From a bacterium (lineage in GTDB: Bacteria > Bacillota_I > Bacilli_A > RFN20 > CAG-826): 48,335 nt of DNA. Positions 1-7,305 of this stretch are shown piece by piece. A program made the translations under genes and the position numbers. Numbering within the stretch: the stretch's first letter is position 1; every line of letters begins with the position of its first letter. Where the stretch lies: contig SFUB01000001.1 of assembly GCA_004561785.1 (NCBI GenBank), positions 1-48,335 on the forward strand, in the 5' to 3' direction. The notes under the pieces were generated by a model. That model was not told the DNA's origin. It worked only from the letters and a program-made list of their open reading frames with translations, and made no database searches.

Positions 1-11
1 TTCATTTTCAT
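1..11 (-). CDS. 5' end of a truncated gene, product unknown
   Basis: Only the first codons (Met-Lys-Met) lie inside the window; the gene continues past the left edge. The start is supported by a full-consensus Shine-Dalgarno AGGAGG (minus strand, positions 15-21) a few bases upstream of the ATG at 9-11. Nothing can be said about function. It would be the gene after the tRNA-Lys terminator, so it is probably transcribed separately. Confidence 0.6.
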
Positions 12-97
12 AAGTCCTCCTAAACCGCTTCATTGCTATCCCGTTAACTATACAGGATATCCAAGGTTTTAAGAAATTTTGGTTCTCCAACATTTCC

Positions 98-147
98 TGG
101 GGTCGGCCCCCCCATGCAAAAGGGGGCCGGGGCATGCCCAGACCCCA
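98..147. repeat. GC-rich nested inverted repeat (branched hairpin)
   Basis: An outer 7-bp inverted repeat, TGGGGTC (98-104) with GACCCCA (141-147), encloses an 8-bp stem CGGCCCCC (104-111) with GGGGGCCG (122-129) and a small palindrome GGCATGCC (131-138). The outer and first inner stems share base 104. Drawn as RNA it is a small multibranch structure. It sits between the tRNA-Lys terminator and the leftmost gene. No U tract follows on either strand, so it is not an obvious terminator. Function unknown. Confidence 0.55.
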
Positions 148-176
148 GATTTCCCCCAGGTTATAAAGGAGAATCG

Positions 177-197
177 AAAAAACGCGATTTCCTCGCG
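177..197 (-). terminator. Intrinsic terminator of tRNA-Lys
   Basis: On the minus strand CGCGA and TCGCG form a short stem with a 5-base loop followed directly by six T residues, about 45 bases after the 3' end of the tRNA. A second small hairpin (GAACGA/TCGTTC) lies between them. Confidence 0.65.
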
Positions 198-240
198 TCT
201 TTCGAATGTATATCAGAACGATTTCGTTCCAGATGTCTGT

Positions 241-316
<76 letters not shown>

Positions 317-337
317 AATGCGCTGTTGCGCTTGAGT

Positions 338-366
338 ATTCTATTCCCGCATGAACAAGGGAGCAA
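338..366 (-). promoter_or_regulatory. Promoter of tRNA-Lys
   Basis: Minus strand: -35 TTGCTC (361-366), 17-base spacer, -10 TAGAAT (338-343). The predicted start of transcription is about 15 bases upstream of the mature tRNA 5' end. Confidence 0.6.
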
Positions 367-377
367 GCCCCTATTTT

Positions 378-410
378 GCGATTTTCGAAAAATCGCTCTC
401 CGCGGAGAGG
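378..410 (-). terminator. Possible terminator after the RDD gene pair
   Basis: Two adjacent inverted repeats follow the stop at 417: the palindrome CTCTCCGCGGAGAG and then GCGATTTT/AAAATCGC (378-396, 3-base loop). On the minus strand the palindrome is followed by CGATTTTT, which could act as a weak terminator. It overlaps the upstream edge of the tRNA-Lys promoter region. Confidence 0.35.
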
Positions 411-416
411 AATCCT

Positions 417-1427
417 TCAATCCTCGTAGGTGGCTTTGAAATCGATGGGCTTCTTTTCCCCTTCGACCCCATCCAAGGAGATCTCCTCATAGCTCGAATA
501 GAGTTTATTTTGGCTGATGTCCACCTCATACAAACCCAAAAGATAATCGGGGAACCCTTGCTTATGCTTTGAGAAGGCCATCAAGGAAAAGGATACGATC
601 ACAGGGATCCCGAAGGTGAATAGAGAAAGGCAGAGTTCCCCGAAGAAGAAGATCGCCCAGCGGCCAAGGAAGCGAGGGAGAGAGCAGGACAAAAGCCTAT
701 TGTCGACCAGGCCGATCTGGTACATCGCCTTGCCTAAGGTTCTTCTTCCTTTTTTGAAGAAGAGAGGCGGAACCAAATAGACGAGGATCCCACCCATTAG
801 ATAGGCGATGGGGATCTCAACGAAAAGAAGCATGTTGGATTCGAAGCGGGTAAGTTCAAGATACCCCGGGACCATCGTGATCAGATAACCCTGGCAATGT
901 TCATCCAAAAACGGGGCGTAGGCGGAGGAGAAATAGGTTTGGTTGTCCGCTCCGCAGGCTTTGTTCCTTAAGATGGATCCGGAATCGTCTTGGATAAAGA
1001 AAGGCGTCCCTTCGTAGACGAGCCCCGGATCCAAACGGTAGGCATCATAGTCTTTTTGGACCGCTTCTTGGTCCTCTTGCCCCGAGACCTCGCCTACATA
1101 GACGATGAAATCGTCGATGGCTTGGCTAGACAGGCTCATTTTCGCATAGGACGTGTAGTTGTTCTCTTCCATGTCGAGGTAGGTCACGACGTCGATGGTT
1201 TTCCCGTCTTTAACCCGGTAAAGCCCGGAATCGAGTCGGATTGCCATCATGGTCTCGTCTTTTTCAACGTAGGCGGGAACATGGGTGACCGCGGCCCGGG
1301 TCGCTAAAAACAGCAAAAAGAAAGCGAATACGAAAAGGATGAAATCGAACAGGTTCGCAAGCACCCTCCGGTGGAACTTCGGATAGGAATAATGGATATT
1401 GTAATGGGGCTGGTAAGCCATCTTCAT
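417..1427 (-). CDS. RDD-family membrane protein with large external loop
   Basis: 336 residues. The N-terminus (Arg20-Arg21, Asp28 inside the first hydrophobic segment, about 25-45) fits the RDD signature. A 150-residue polar, probably extracytoplasmic segment follows, then a second helix near 202-222, a basic turn KKGRRTLGKAMYQIGL typical of the RDD core, a third hydrophobic stretch and the closing KHKQGFPDYLLGLYEVD, which matches the usual H-D-x2-x-G-T/V end. RDD proteins are poorly understood; some are proposed transporters or chaperone-like membrane factors. The ATG overlaps the stop of the preceding gene (ATGA at 1424-1427), so the two are translationally coupled and may form a heteromer. 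The long loop is unusual for RDD proteins, which are normally 150-200 residues. Confidence 0.75.
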   Translation of the reverse strand: MKMAYQPHYNIHYSYPKFHRRVLANLFDFILFVFAFFLLFLATRAAVTHVPAYVEKDETMMAIRLDSGLYRVKDGKTIDVVTYLDMEENNYTSYAKMSLSSQAIDDFIVYVGEVSGQEDQEAVQKDYDAYRLDPGLVYEGTPFFIQDDSGSILRNKACGADNQTYFSSAYAPFLDEHCQGYLITMVPGYLELTRFESNMLLFVEIPIAYLMGGILVYLVPPLFFKKGRRTLGKAMYQIGLVDNRLLSCSLPRFLGRWAIFFFGELCLSLFTFGIPVIVSFSLMAFSKHKQGFPDYLLGLYEVDISQNKLYSSYEEISLDGVEGEKKPIDFKATYED

Positions 1428-2527
1428 TCACCATACCCTTTCGCACGATACAAAGCATCCATCATCTCTTCTTCAAGCATGACGGTCCCGGTGAGTTTGT
1501 CCACCAGGGTGCGGTCCATTTTATCGAAGAGAAGGAAGAACAAAGAGACCAAATCGAACAGGAGGGAGAGCAAAGACAGCTGCCATAAGCTCGGGATCGC
1601 GAAAAGCTCATTGAAGGAGACGATCGGCCAAGGCAAGAGGAACAGCAATCCCGCGTTCGCGAAAAGGGCGTAGAGGAAATGCAAGGGCAAGGTTCTCTTT
1701 CGGACCAAAGTCAGTCCATCGACCCGAACCCGTTCCCTTCTTAGGAAGAGCATCCCCAAAGTCTTCCTCGTCTTGGAGAGAAGCGGAACGACCAAAAAGA
1801 CGATCGAGAGGGAAACCGTCTCGGCCAGCCCAGCGGACAGCAAGACGATTCCATTGCTTTTGGCGTTGAAGGAGGCGACTTCGTTTTGCTTTTCGACGTA
1901 AGAGATCCCTTCGTAAGTCAGATCTTCTTTGCCAATCTCTTGGATCATGGCCCCATAAGAAGGCAAGAAGAACTCCTTCTGGAACTTCTGATAATCCTCC
2001 TCGCCCTTTTTGCTGGGCGCGTTTCCCACCTCGTAGAAAGGGGCGAATTCCTCTGCGTACTGGGGTTTCAAGGCCAAAGGGGAATAATCGAAGAACTGAG
2101 TCGCCGTGTCTTTGGTTTTGATGAAATCGAGATAACGTCCCTCATCTTTTCTTAGGTCCACGAAATAGGTCCGGAGCACGTCCCCCTCCGAGGAAGATTT
2201 GCCAAGAAGAGAGGAGACGTAGACGGAGCAGGTATAGACGAGGTTCGCAGAATAAGAAGATGGCTCTCGGTCGCTTTTGCCCTCTTCGTAGAACAGGAGC
2301 TTGTTCCCGTATAAAACGAGGTCGCGTTCCTTCTGGGCTTTCAGGCATTGTTCTTGTTCCCCATAGAGATTGCTCGCATAGGAGCAAAGGGGGTAGAAGG
2401 CCAAATGGAACAAGGCGAAAGCAATCACGAAAACCAAAGCGAAATCCGCGGCGAAGGCCACGAATCTCTTTCCCTTTGATAAGGGGAAGATTTGAATTTC
2501 TTCTTGGATGTTCTCTTCCGTTCCCAT
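1424..2527 (-). CDS. RDD-like membrane protein, partner of the next gene
   Basis: About 367 residues. KGKRFVAFAADFALVFVIAF near the N-terminus has the RDD pattern (Arg, then Asp in the first helix). A large polar loop follows (about 55-225), then two or three hydrophobic segments with the basic motif KTRKTLGMLFLRRE and the C-terminal DRTLVDKLTGTVML that resembles the RDD end. It is a diverged paralogue of the gene it overlaps by four bases. Start uncertain: ATG at 2527 is used here; a TTG two codons upstream (2533) has better spacing to an AAGG motif. No function can be assigned beyond membrane location; a two-component membrane complex is likely from the coupling. Confidence 0.65.
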   Translation of the reverse strand: MGTEENIQEEIQIFPLSKGKRFVAFAADFALVFVIAFALFHLAFYPLCSYASNLYGEQEQCLKAQKERDLVLYGNKLLFYEEGKSDREPSSYSANLVYTCSVYVSSLLGKSSSEGDVLRTYFVDLRKDEGRYLDFIKTKDTATQFFDYSPLALKPQYAEEFAPFYEVGNAPSKKGEEDYQKFQKEFFLPSYGAMIQEIGKEDLTYEGISYVEKQNEVASFNAKSNGIVLLSAGLAETVSLSIVFLVVPLLSKTRKTLGMLFLRRERVRVDGLTLVRKRTLPLHFLYALFANAGLLFLLPWPIVSFNELFAIPSLWQLSLLSLLFDLVSLFFLLFDKMDRTLVDKLTGTVMLEEEMMDALYRAKGYGE

Positions 2528-2559
2528 GTTCAAAGAATCTTACCTTAACAAGCGAAGAA

Positions 2560-2597
2560 TAAAAAGAAGGCCTTAGGGCAAGCCTAAAGCCTTCTTT
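2560..2597 (-). terminator. Strong terminator at the end of the nuclease/ABC operon
   Basis: On the minus strand AAGAAGGCTTTAGG pairs with CCTAAGGCCTTCTT around a 5-base loop (one mismatch) and is followed by TTTTTA. It lies just after the stop at 2612 and is the only clear terminator found between 2612 and 16596. Confidence 0.9.
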
Positions 2598-2611
2598 GAG
2601 GTTCGAAGCGT

Positions 2612-5194
2612 TTATTCCGCGAAGGTGAGGGTCAAACCCTTCACGTAGACGCGTTCACTTGAGCCGGTACCGGTCGTGGTGAGCTTGAAGAATTTGACGC
2701 CGGTGCCCTCGAATTTGAGGGTGACTTCATGGTTGCTCCAAGCCGGGGCCGTCACGGCCTCGCCCACGCTTTCGGCAGAAGCCCCATAGACGTAAGTGAA
2801 GGGGCCTTCGCCCTTGGAAGCGCCGTCGGAAACGATGGTAAGAGAGACCAAAGCCTTGGCCTCCGCGCCGCCTTCAATGGTGAAGGTTCCGCCCCCCTGA
2901 TAGACGCGGATCGCGCCGCTGTACACCCCAGGTGCGGTGCCAGCGTTGCCTTGCTCAGCTTTGTAGGTATAGCCGGTCTCGCCGAGAGTTCCATTCACGG
3001 CCGCGAAGGAAGTGACCATGAACTCATTGTTGCCGGCGACTGAGACTTCGATATAAGCCTTCCTACCGGTGGAGGAGGTGATGGTGATGCGGGCATCCCC
3101 ACCGGCGACGGCGGTCACGAGGCCGGTCTCGCTGACGGTCGCGACGGCATCGTCGGAGCTTGCGTAGGTGAAGGTGTCACCTTCCCCCGCGGAAGCGGTG
3201 ATCTGAGAGGTTTCTCCGATCTTCAGGGCGCTAGAAGCAATGGAGGCACTGACGGCGGTTCCAGAAGCGGCCTCGAGGAATTCGATTTTCGCGGCGCCTT
3301 TGTTGACGGTCTCAGGGGTGCCATTATAATTGGTCACTGCTCCAGTGACCTTGACTTTGGCCCCGGCGACGATCTTTTTGCTGACCTCTTCGGTGCAGCC
3401 GACTTGGAAGGCGATGAATTTAGCATCCGGATCGTCGATCTCATCCGAAAGGGTGACGCTCATATTCTCAAACTTGGCAGACCATTCATTGGTGACCTTT
3501 GCGACGTAGCCGGTGATGACGTAGGTGTCGGCGCTGACCGCTCCGCTGGCAAGTTTGTTGGCGGCTGCGATGGCCTCCGCGACGGTCGCATTGATGGTTG
3601 ACCCAACCGCTTCGGAGAGGAATTGGGTCGTTCCTTTCGTGGCCTGGAGGGAAACGGTCTTAACGCCATCATCCGCGGTCTTCACGTACTTGTTGAGATA
3701 AGCGGTGACCTTGACTTTGGCCCCGGCGACGATTTTGGAGGAATCGACGCCATCGGCGAGTTTAGTGCGGAAGACCTCGAGGACATCCTTCGCATCGGCG
3801 GAAGCGCCGATCTTATAGCTCATGTTCTTGTATTGGTCGCTCCAAGCGTTGGTGACCTCGGTCACGTAACCGGTGATGGCGTATTCCTTCTCGGTGGTCT
3901 TGCCTTCTTCCAAACCGTTCACGATCTCAAGGGCTTTCGCGACGTCGATCTCTTCCACGACAACGGGAGCATCGCCAGCTTCGAGGATCTCGACGGAGAT
4001 GACCTTGCCGGTCTCGACGGCGTATTTGCCTTCTTCGGAGGTGGAAACATAGTACTTGAGGGTGCACTTCACCTTGACCTTTGCATTGAGGGTGCATTGA
4101 TCCTTGTTATCCCCGGAATAGCCATAGACGAGGAAATCGTCCTTGGTCGGGGTGATCGCCCCCTTCGCATCGGCGATGTAGAAGCCCTCGGAGGAAGTGG
4201 CGACGATGTAGCCGGTGATGATGTAGTTGTCGACGGAGGTGGCATTTTTGTCGAGGGCCTTCGTGGCGGCGACGGCCTGGGCGACGGTCGCTTCGATGTC
4301 TTTGACGGTGATCTTCTCACCTTCGACCTTGGTGATTTCTCCGCCTTGTTCGGTTTCGGGGACGCTGTTGTTGTAATTGACAATCTTGACCTTCGCGGTC
4401 ACGGTCGCGCCGACCCAGATGTCTTCATCGGTGACTTTGGTGCTTCCGTCGGCTTTGAAGTCCTTGCTCAAGACCGCGCGGTAAACGAGGAACTTGGCGT
4501 CGTCTCCGGAGTTGGCTTTGAGATAATAGGAGACGTTGCCATAGCTAGAAGGAGCGTCGCGGAAGGAATCGACGACGCCTTTGACGTAGAAGTATTTCTC
4601 CGTCGCAGTCGTGCCGGTGGCTTTGGCGACTTTGAGGGCGTCGGCGTTGTCAAGAGGATCCGTGGCGGTGCCGGCGTGGACGGTGCCATAAAGATTGATG
4701 GCGTTTTGGGCAGGGGAGACGGTCAAATCGACGCTGTCGCTCTTATCGCCATAGGTAACGGTGATTTTGGCGGTGCCGGCGGAGATGGCGCTCAAGACGC
4801 GTCCGGTGACTCTGACGACCTCAGGGTTGGAGGAGACAATCGTGATCTTGCCCTGATTGATGAGAAGATTGATGTTCCCCGCCGGATCGACGGCGATACT
4901 CAGGGTGCGGTTGGCGCTCTCAACGGCCCAAGCGGCCTGCAACTCTTCTTTGTTGGTGATGCTGATGGAGTTGACGACGTCCTCAGAACTCTTAGATTCC
5001 GAAGACGAAGGCACGTCGACGGAGCTCGAAGGCACGTCGACGGAGCTCGAAGGCTTATCAACGGAACTCGAAGGCACATCGATGGAGCTCGCAGGCTCAT
5101 CGACGGAGCTTGAGGAGCTCTCGACGGGGTTCGGTCCGCAAGAGACCAAAGCGAACAAAGCCAAAGCGGTTAATGGGATAAACGATTTTTTCAT
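2612..5194 (-). CDS. Large lipoprotein with four OB-like repeats and Ig-like (Big_2) domains
   Basis: 860 residues from the ATG at 5194, chosen because AGGAGG lies 5 bases upstream; an in-frame start six codons earlier has no such site. Signal peptide with lipobox ending at Cys19, then a Ser/Val/Asp/Pro linker built of 7-residue repeats. A Big_2-like domain follows (about 85-165). Four related units of about 110 residues come next (roughly 170-650), each beginning with a short helix and a strand such as YVITGYVAKV, with recurring IVAGAKVKVT: this looks like the OB-fold repeats seen in YhcR/DUF5689-like surface proteins. A second Big_2 domain and a C-terminal beta-rich domain finish the protein. 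OB folds often bind nucleic acid, and the gene is in one operon with a nuclease, so I infer a surface substrate-capture or scaffold role. A generic adhesin remains possible. Confidence 0.75.
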   Translation of the reverse strand: MKKSFIPLTALALFALVSCGPNPVESSSSSVDEPASSIDVPSSSVDKPSSSVDVPSSSVDVPSSSESKSSEDVVNSISITNKEELQAAWAVESANRTLSIAVDPAGNINLLINQGKITIVSSNPEVVRVTGRVLSAISAGTAKITVTYGDKSDSVDLTVSPAQNAINLYGTVHAGTATDPLDNADALKVAKATGTTATEKYFYVKGVVDSFRDAPSSYGNVSYYLKANSGDDAKFLVYRAVLSKDFKADGSTKVTDEDIWVGATVTAKVKIVNYNNSVPETEQGGEITKVEGEKITVKDIEATVAQAVAATKALDKNATSVDNYIITGYIVATSSEGFYIADAKGAITPTKDDFLVYGYSGDNKDQCTLNAKVKVKCTLKYYVSTSEEGKYAVETGKVISVEILEAGDAPVVVEEIDVAKALEIVNGLEEGKTTEKEYAITGYVTEVTNAWSDQYKNMSYKIGASADAKDVLEVFRTKLADGVDSSKIVAGAKVKVTAYLNKYVKTADDGVKTVSLQATKGTTQFLSEAVGSTINATVAEAIAAANKLASGAVSADTYVITGYVAKVTNEWSAKFENMSVTLSDEIDDPDAKFIAFQVGCTEEVSKKIVAGAKVKVTGAVTNYNGTPETVNKGAAKIEFLEAASGTAVSASIASSALKIGETSQITASAGEGDTFTYASSDDAVATVSETGLVTAVAGGDARITITSSTGRKAYIEVSVAGNNEFMVTSFAAVNGTLGETGYTYKAEQGNAGTAPGVYSGAIRVYQGGGTFTIEGGAEAKALVSLTIVSDGASKGEGPFTYVYGASAESVGEAVTAPAWSNHEVTLKFEGTGVKFFKLTTTGTGSSERVYVKGLTLTFAE
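5007..5111 (-). repeat. 21-bp tandem repeat, five copies
   Basis: Five consecutive 21-bp units encode the SSSVDVP-like linker of the lipoprotein that starts at 5194. The two left-most copies are identical and the others have a few substitutions, so copy number could change without changing frame and alter linker length. Confidence 0.85.
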
Positions 5195-5238
5195 ATTTCC
5201 TCCTATTCCCAAATAACGAAAGCGACGATATCCCGGAC

Positions 5239-5712
5239 TTACTGGACGAAGGTCCGGTTGTTAATATCCTTCAGCAGGCGCGAGTTGGAACGTTTCTTGG
5301 CGATGCCAAGGCAAACGAACGTCGCTCCTGCGCAAAGGAGAATAACCGAGGCGACGAGGAGAACCACGAAGACATAGAACTCCGCGCATTCGACGACCAA
5401 CTGGTATTGGTTGGTCGGCTTCTTCGCGAGGAAGAAGAAGAGGATGGAGAGGATGAGCGCGATGCCTCCAATGGAGAGCATGCCCATCCCGCTGGCGAAG
5501 GAGTTGCGGGCCCTTTGGATCTGTGCGTGGGCGGCTTGCGAGAGGGACTTGACCTCCGCCTCGTCAAGACCGGCGTGGATCAGATGGCCGCAGCGGGGGC
5601 AAACGTAATTAAGCGTGGCGTCTTCTGCAATCTCCACGTCAGGAGAATAGGAAGAAGACTTCGCTTCGATCTTCGATTCATCGATCTTTTTGGCGCAATG
5701 GGGGCAATACAT
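5239..5712 (-). CDS. Zinc-ribbon protein with two membrane helices
   Basis: 157 residues. Two CxxC knuckles (Cys3/Cys6 and Cys38/Cys41) form a zinc ribbon at the N-terminus. A helical stretch (50-75) and two hydrophobic segments (about 76-96 and 107-137) follow, with a basic tail. The ribbon should face the cytoplasm. It begins 4 bases after the stop of the nuclease gene and sits between the two lipoprotein genes, so it belongs to that operon. The Shine-Dalgarno is weak (AGG), and translation may depend on coupling. Proteins of this plan are usually unassigned; a regulatory or assembly role at the membrane is only a guess. Confidence 0.7.
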   Translation of the reverse strand: MYCPHCAKKIDESKIEAKSSSYSPDVEIAEDATLNYVCPRCGHLIHAGLDEAEVKSLSQAAHAQIQRARNSFASGMGMLSIGGIALILSILFFFLAKKPTNQYQLVVECAEFYVFVVLLVASVILLCAGATFVCLGIAKKRSNSRLLKDINNRTFVQ

Positions 5713-5716
5713 AAGT

Positions 5717-7294
5717 TCAGGCCTGTTCTTTCTTCACCCATTTCATGTCCGTGGACTTCCTGGGGTAGATGTTGAATTTGTCGTTGCCGGTCGAAGAGGA
5801 GTGGAGGCCGAGGACCCCTTGGAAGAGGAAGGTCTCGCCCACGAAGCGGTCATAGCTGCTCCACCTCAGGGCGGTGTCATTGGGGTCGGGCTGATAGTCG
5901 AAGGTGAAATAGACGCTCCAAGCCGTTTTGTCGGTGGCGGAGGTGTAGAGGACGTGGGCGGAATCGGAATCGTAGCCGCCGGTGACGGTCACTTCGTCGG
6001 TGATCTTGACGGAGCAATTCAAAGCGGAATAATCCTCGGCTTTGATCGCTGCGTTGAGCTCGGCGTTCGTGTATTCGAAGGTGTAGAGCTTATGCTCTTC
6101 GGGGACGTCTTTCGCGCGGTAGATGACTTGAGCATCCTTTTCATCAAAAGAAACGGTCGGGAAAGTGCCGTCGGTGAGCTGGAATCCGAAGTTGCTCTCC
6201 AACGCCAAAGCGGAAACTTGGATGTAGTTCCCGATGGTGGTGAACTTCGAGGGAATCGCGGACATGCCGACGAAGATGTTGATCCCGGCGTACTCGCCTA
6301 GGATTCCTTGTTTGATTTTGTCTTCATAGATGGAGTTGCCATAATCGTCGAAATAAAGAGGCTCGCCGGATTCGCTCACGTAGGAGCAGTAATCCTGGAT
6401 GTAGACGATGTGGTTCGAGAAGCCAGCGACGGCCCCCTGGACGGTGACCTTAGCGTTATCGTAGGCGTTCTTATGGGAGGGGTCTTTCAAGGAAGCGACG
6501 ACTTCGTTTTTGATGTCGAGCAAAGAGACGTTCTTATATCCGCCATAGTTGAAATAGGGGTCGGGCTCGGTTCCGAAAAGATGGAGCCCGGCGTTCTTGG
6601 CTTGGGTTTCCGCGGCGTAGAAGGTATCGACGTAATCGGGGATGTCCGCGACGTTTTTGACCCAAGAATAGCCGTTCTCGACGATCATGAGGTTCAGAAG
6701 CTTCAGCTGATCGAAGGGGGCGTTCTTGACGGATTCGTTGATCCAGACAAGGGAGACGTAGCGCGAGCCGGTGGAATCGGCGGAAGGGGCTTCATAGACG
6801 CTCGTGGGGGAGGAGACGACGATCGTTCCTTTCTTATTGGCCCTCTCAAGGATCTCCGAGGTGTATTTGGAGGCGGGTTTCCCCCAAGGTTGGACCTTGC
6901 CGGTGGATTCGGGGGTGTCGATCCCGTAGAAACGGGCCTTCAGAAGGGTCTCGCCCTTTTCGCTTTTTGTGGAGGTGGTGAAATGGGCGGTGTCCCCGTC
7001 GATCGTCGAATGGAGGGTGACTTGCTCAATGCCATCGGTCCAGAAAGAATGCCCGACGTAATCCAGATTGAGCTTCACCGATCCATCGGAAGCGTAATCG
7101 ATCCAACCCATGGAGGAAGATTCCGAGGATGGCTCCGAGGAAATGGAAGAAGAAGATTCCGATGGTTGTTCCGAAGAAATGGAAGAAGCGGGCTGCTCGT
7201 CTTCCGTGGAAGAGCTGGGGGTTGGCGCGTCATTGCAGGCGGCAAGCCCAAGGCAAAGCGCGGTAAGGACGAAGAGAAGGGAACGTTTTTTCAT
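5717..7294 (-). CDS. Lipoprotein nuclease, SNase (thermonuclease) family
   Basis: 525 residues from the ATG at 7294. Signal peptide with lipobox LAAC (Cys20), a Ser/Glu-rich linker to about residue 60, then a staphylococcal-nuclease domain (about 80-245). The catalytic set is intact: IDGDT (Asp99, Asp101), ARFYGIDTPE (Arg121, Asp126, Glu129) and a later Arg178 in GSRYVSLVW. These match Asp19/Asp21, Arg35, Asp40, Glu43 and Arg87 of the S. aureus enzyme, so activity on DNA and RNA is expected. The C-terminal half has an OB-like segment (VTVQGAVAGFSNHIVYIQD) like the repeats of the large lipoprotein downstream. GAGG lies 9 bases before this ATG; an earlier ATG at 7309 overlaps the upstream stop (ATGA) and is an alternative. 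Mycoplasmas keep SNase lipoproteins next to ABC importers to feed on nucleic acid. Confidence 0.88.
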   Translation of the reverse strand: MKKRSLLFVLTALCLGLAACNDAPTPSSSTEDEQPASSISSEQPSESSSSISSEPSSESSSMGWIDYASDGSVKLNLDYVGHSFWTDGIEQVTLHSTIDGDTAHFTTSTKSEKGETLLKARFYGIDTPESTGKVQPWGKPASKYTSEILERANKKGTIVVSSPTSVYEAPSADSTGSRYVSLVWINESVKNAPFDQLKLLNLMIVENGYSWVKNVADIPDYVDTFYAAETQAKNAGLHLFGTEPDPYFNYGGYKNVSLLDIKNEVVASLKDPSHKNAYDNAKVTVQGAVAGFSNHIVYIQDYCSYVSESGEPLYFDDYGNSIYEDKIKQGILGEYAGINIFVGMSAIPSKFTTIGNYIQVSALALESNFGFQLTDGTFPTVSFDEKDAQVIYRAKDVPEEHKLYTFEYTNAELNAAIKAEDYSALNCSVKITDEVTVTGGYDSDSAHVLYTSATDKTAWSVYFTFDYQPDPNDTALRWSSYDRFVGETFLFQGVLGLHSSSTGNDKFNIYPRKSTDMKWVKKEQA

Positions 7295-7305
7295 ATTCAG
7301 GAACC

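Noticed and set aside
5007..5111. Possible CRISPR-like array
   Set aside because: The units are contiguous 21-bp in-frame coding repeats without spacers.
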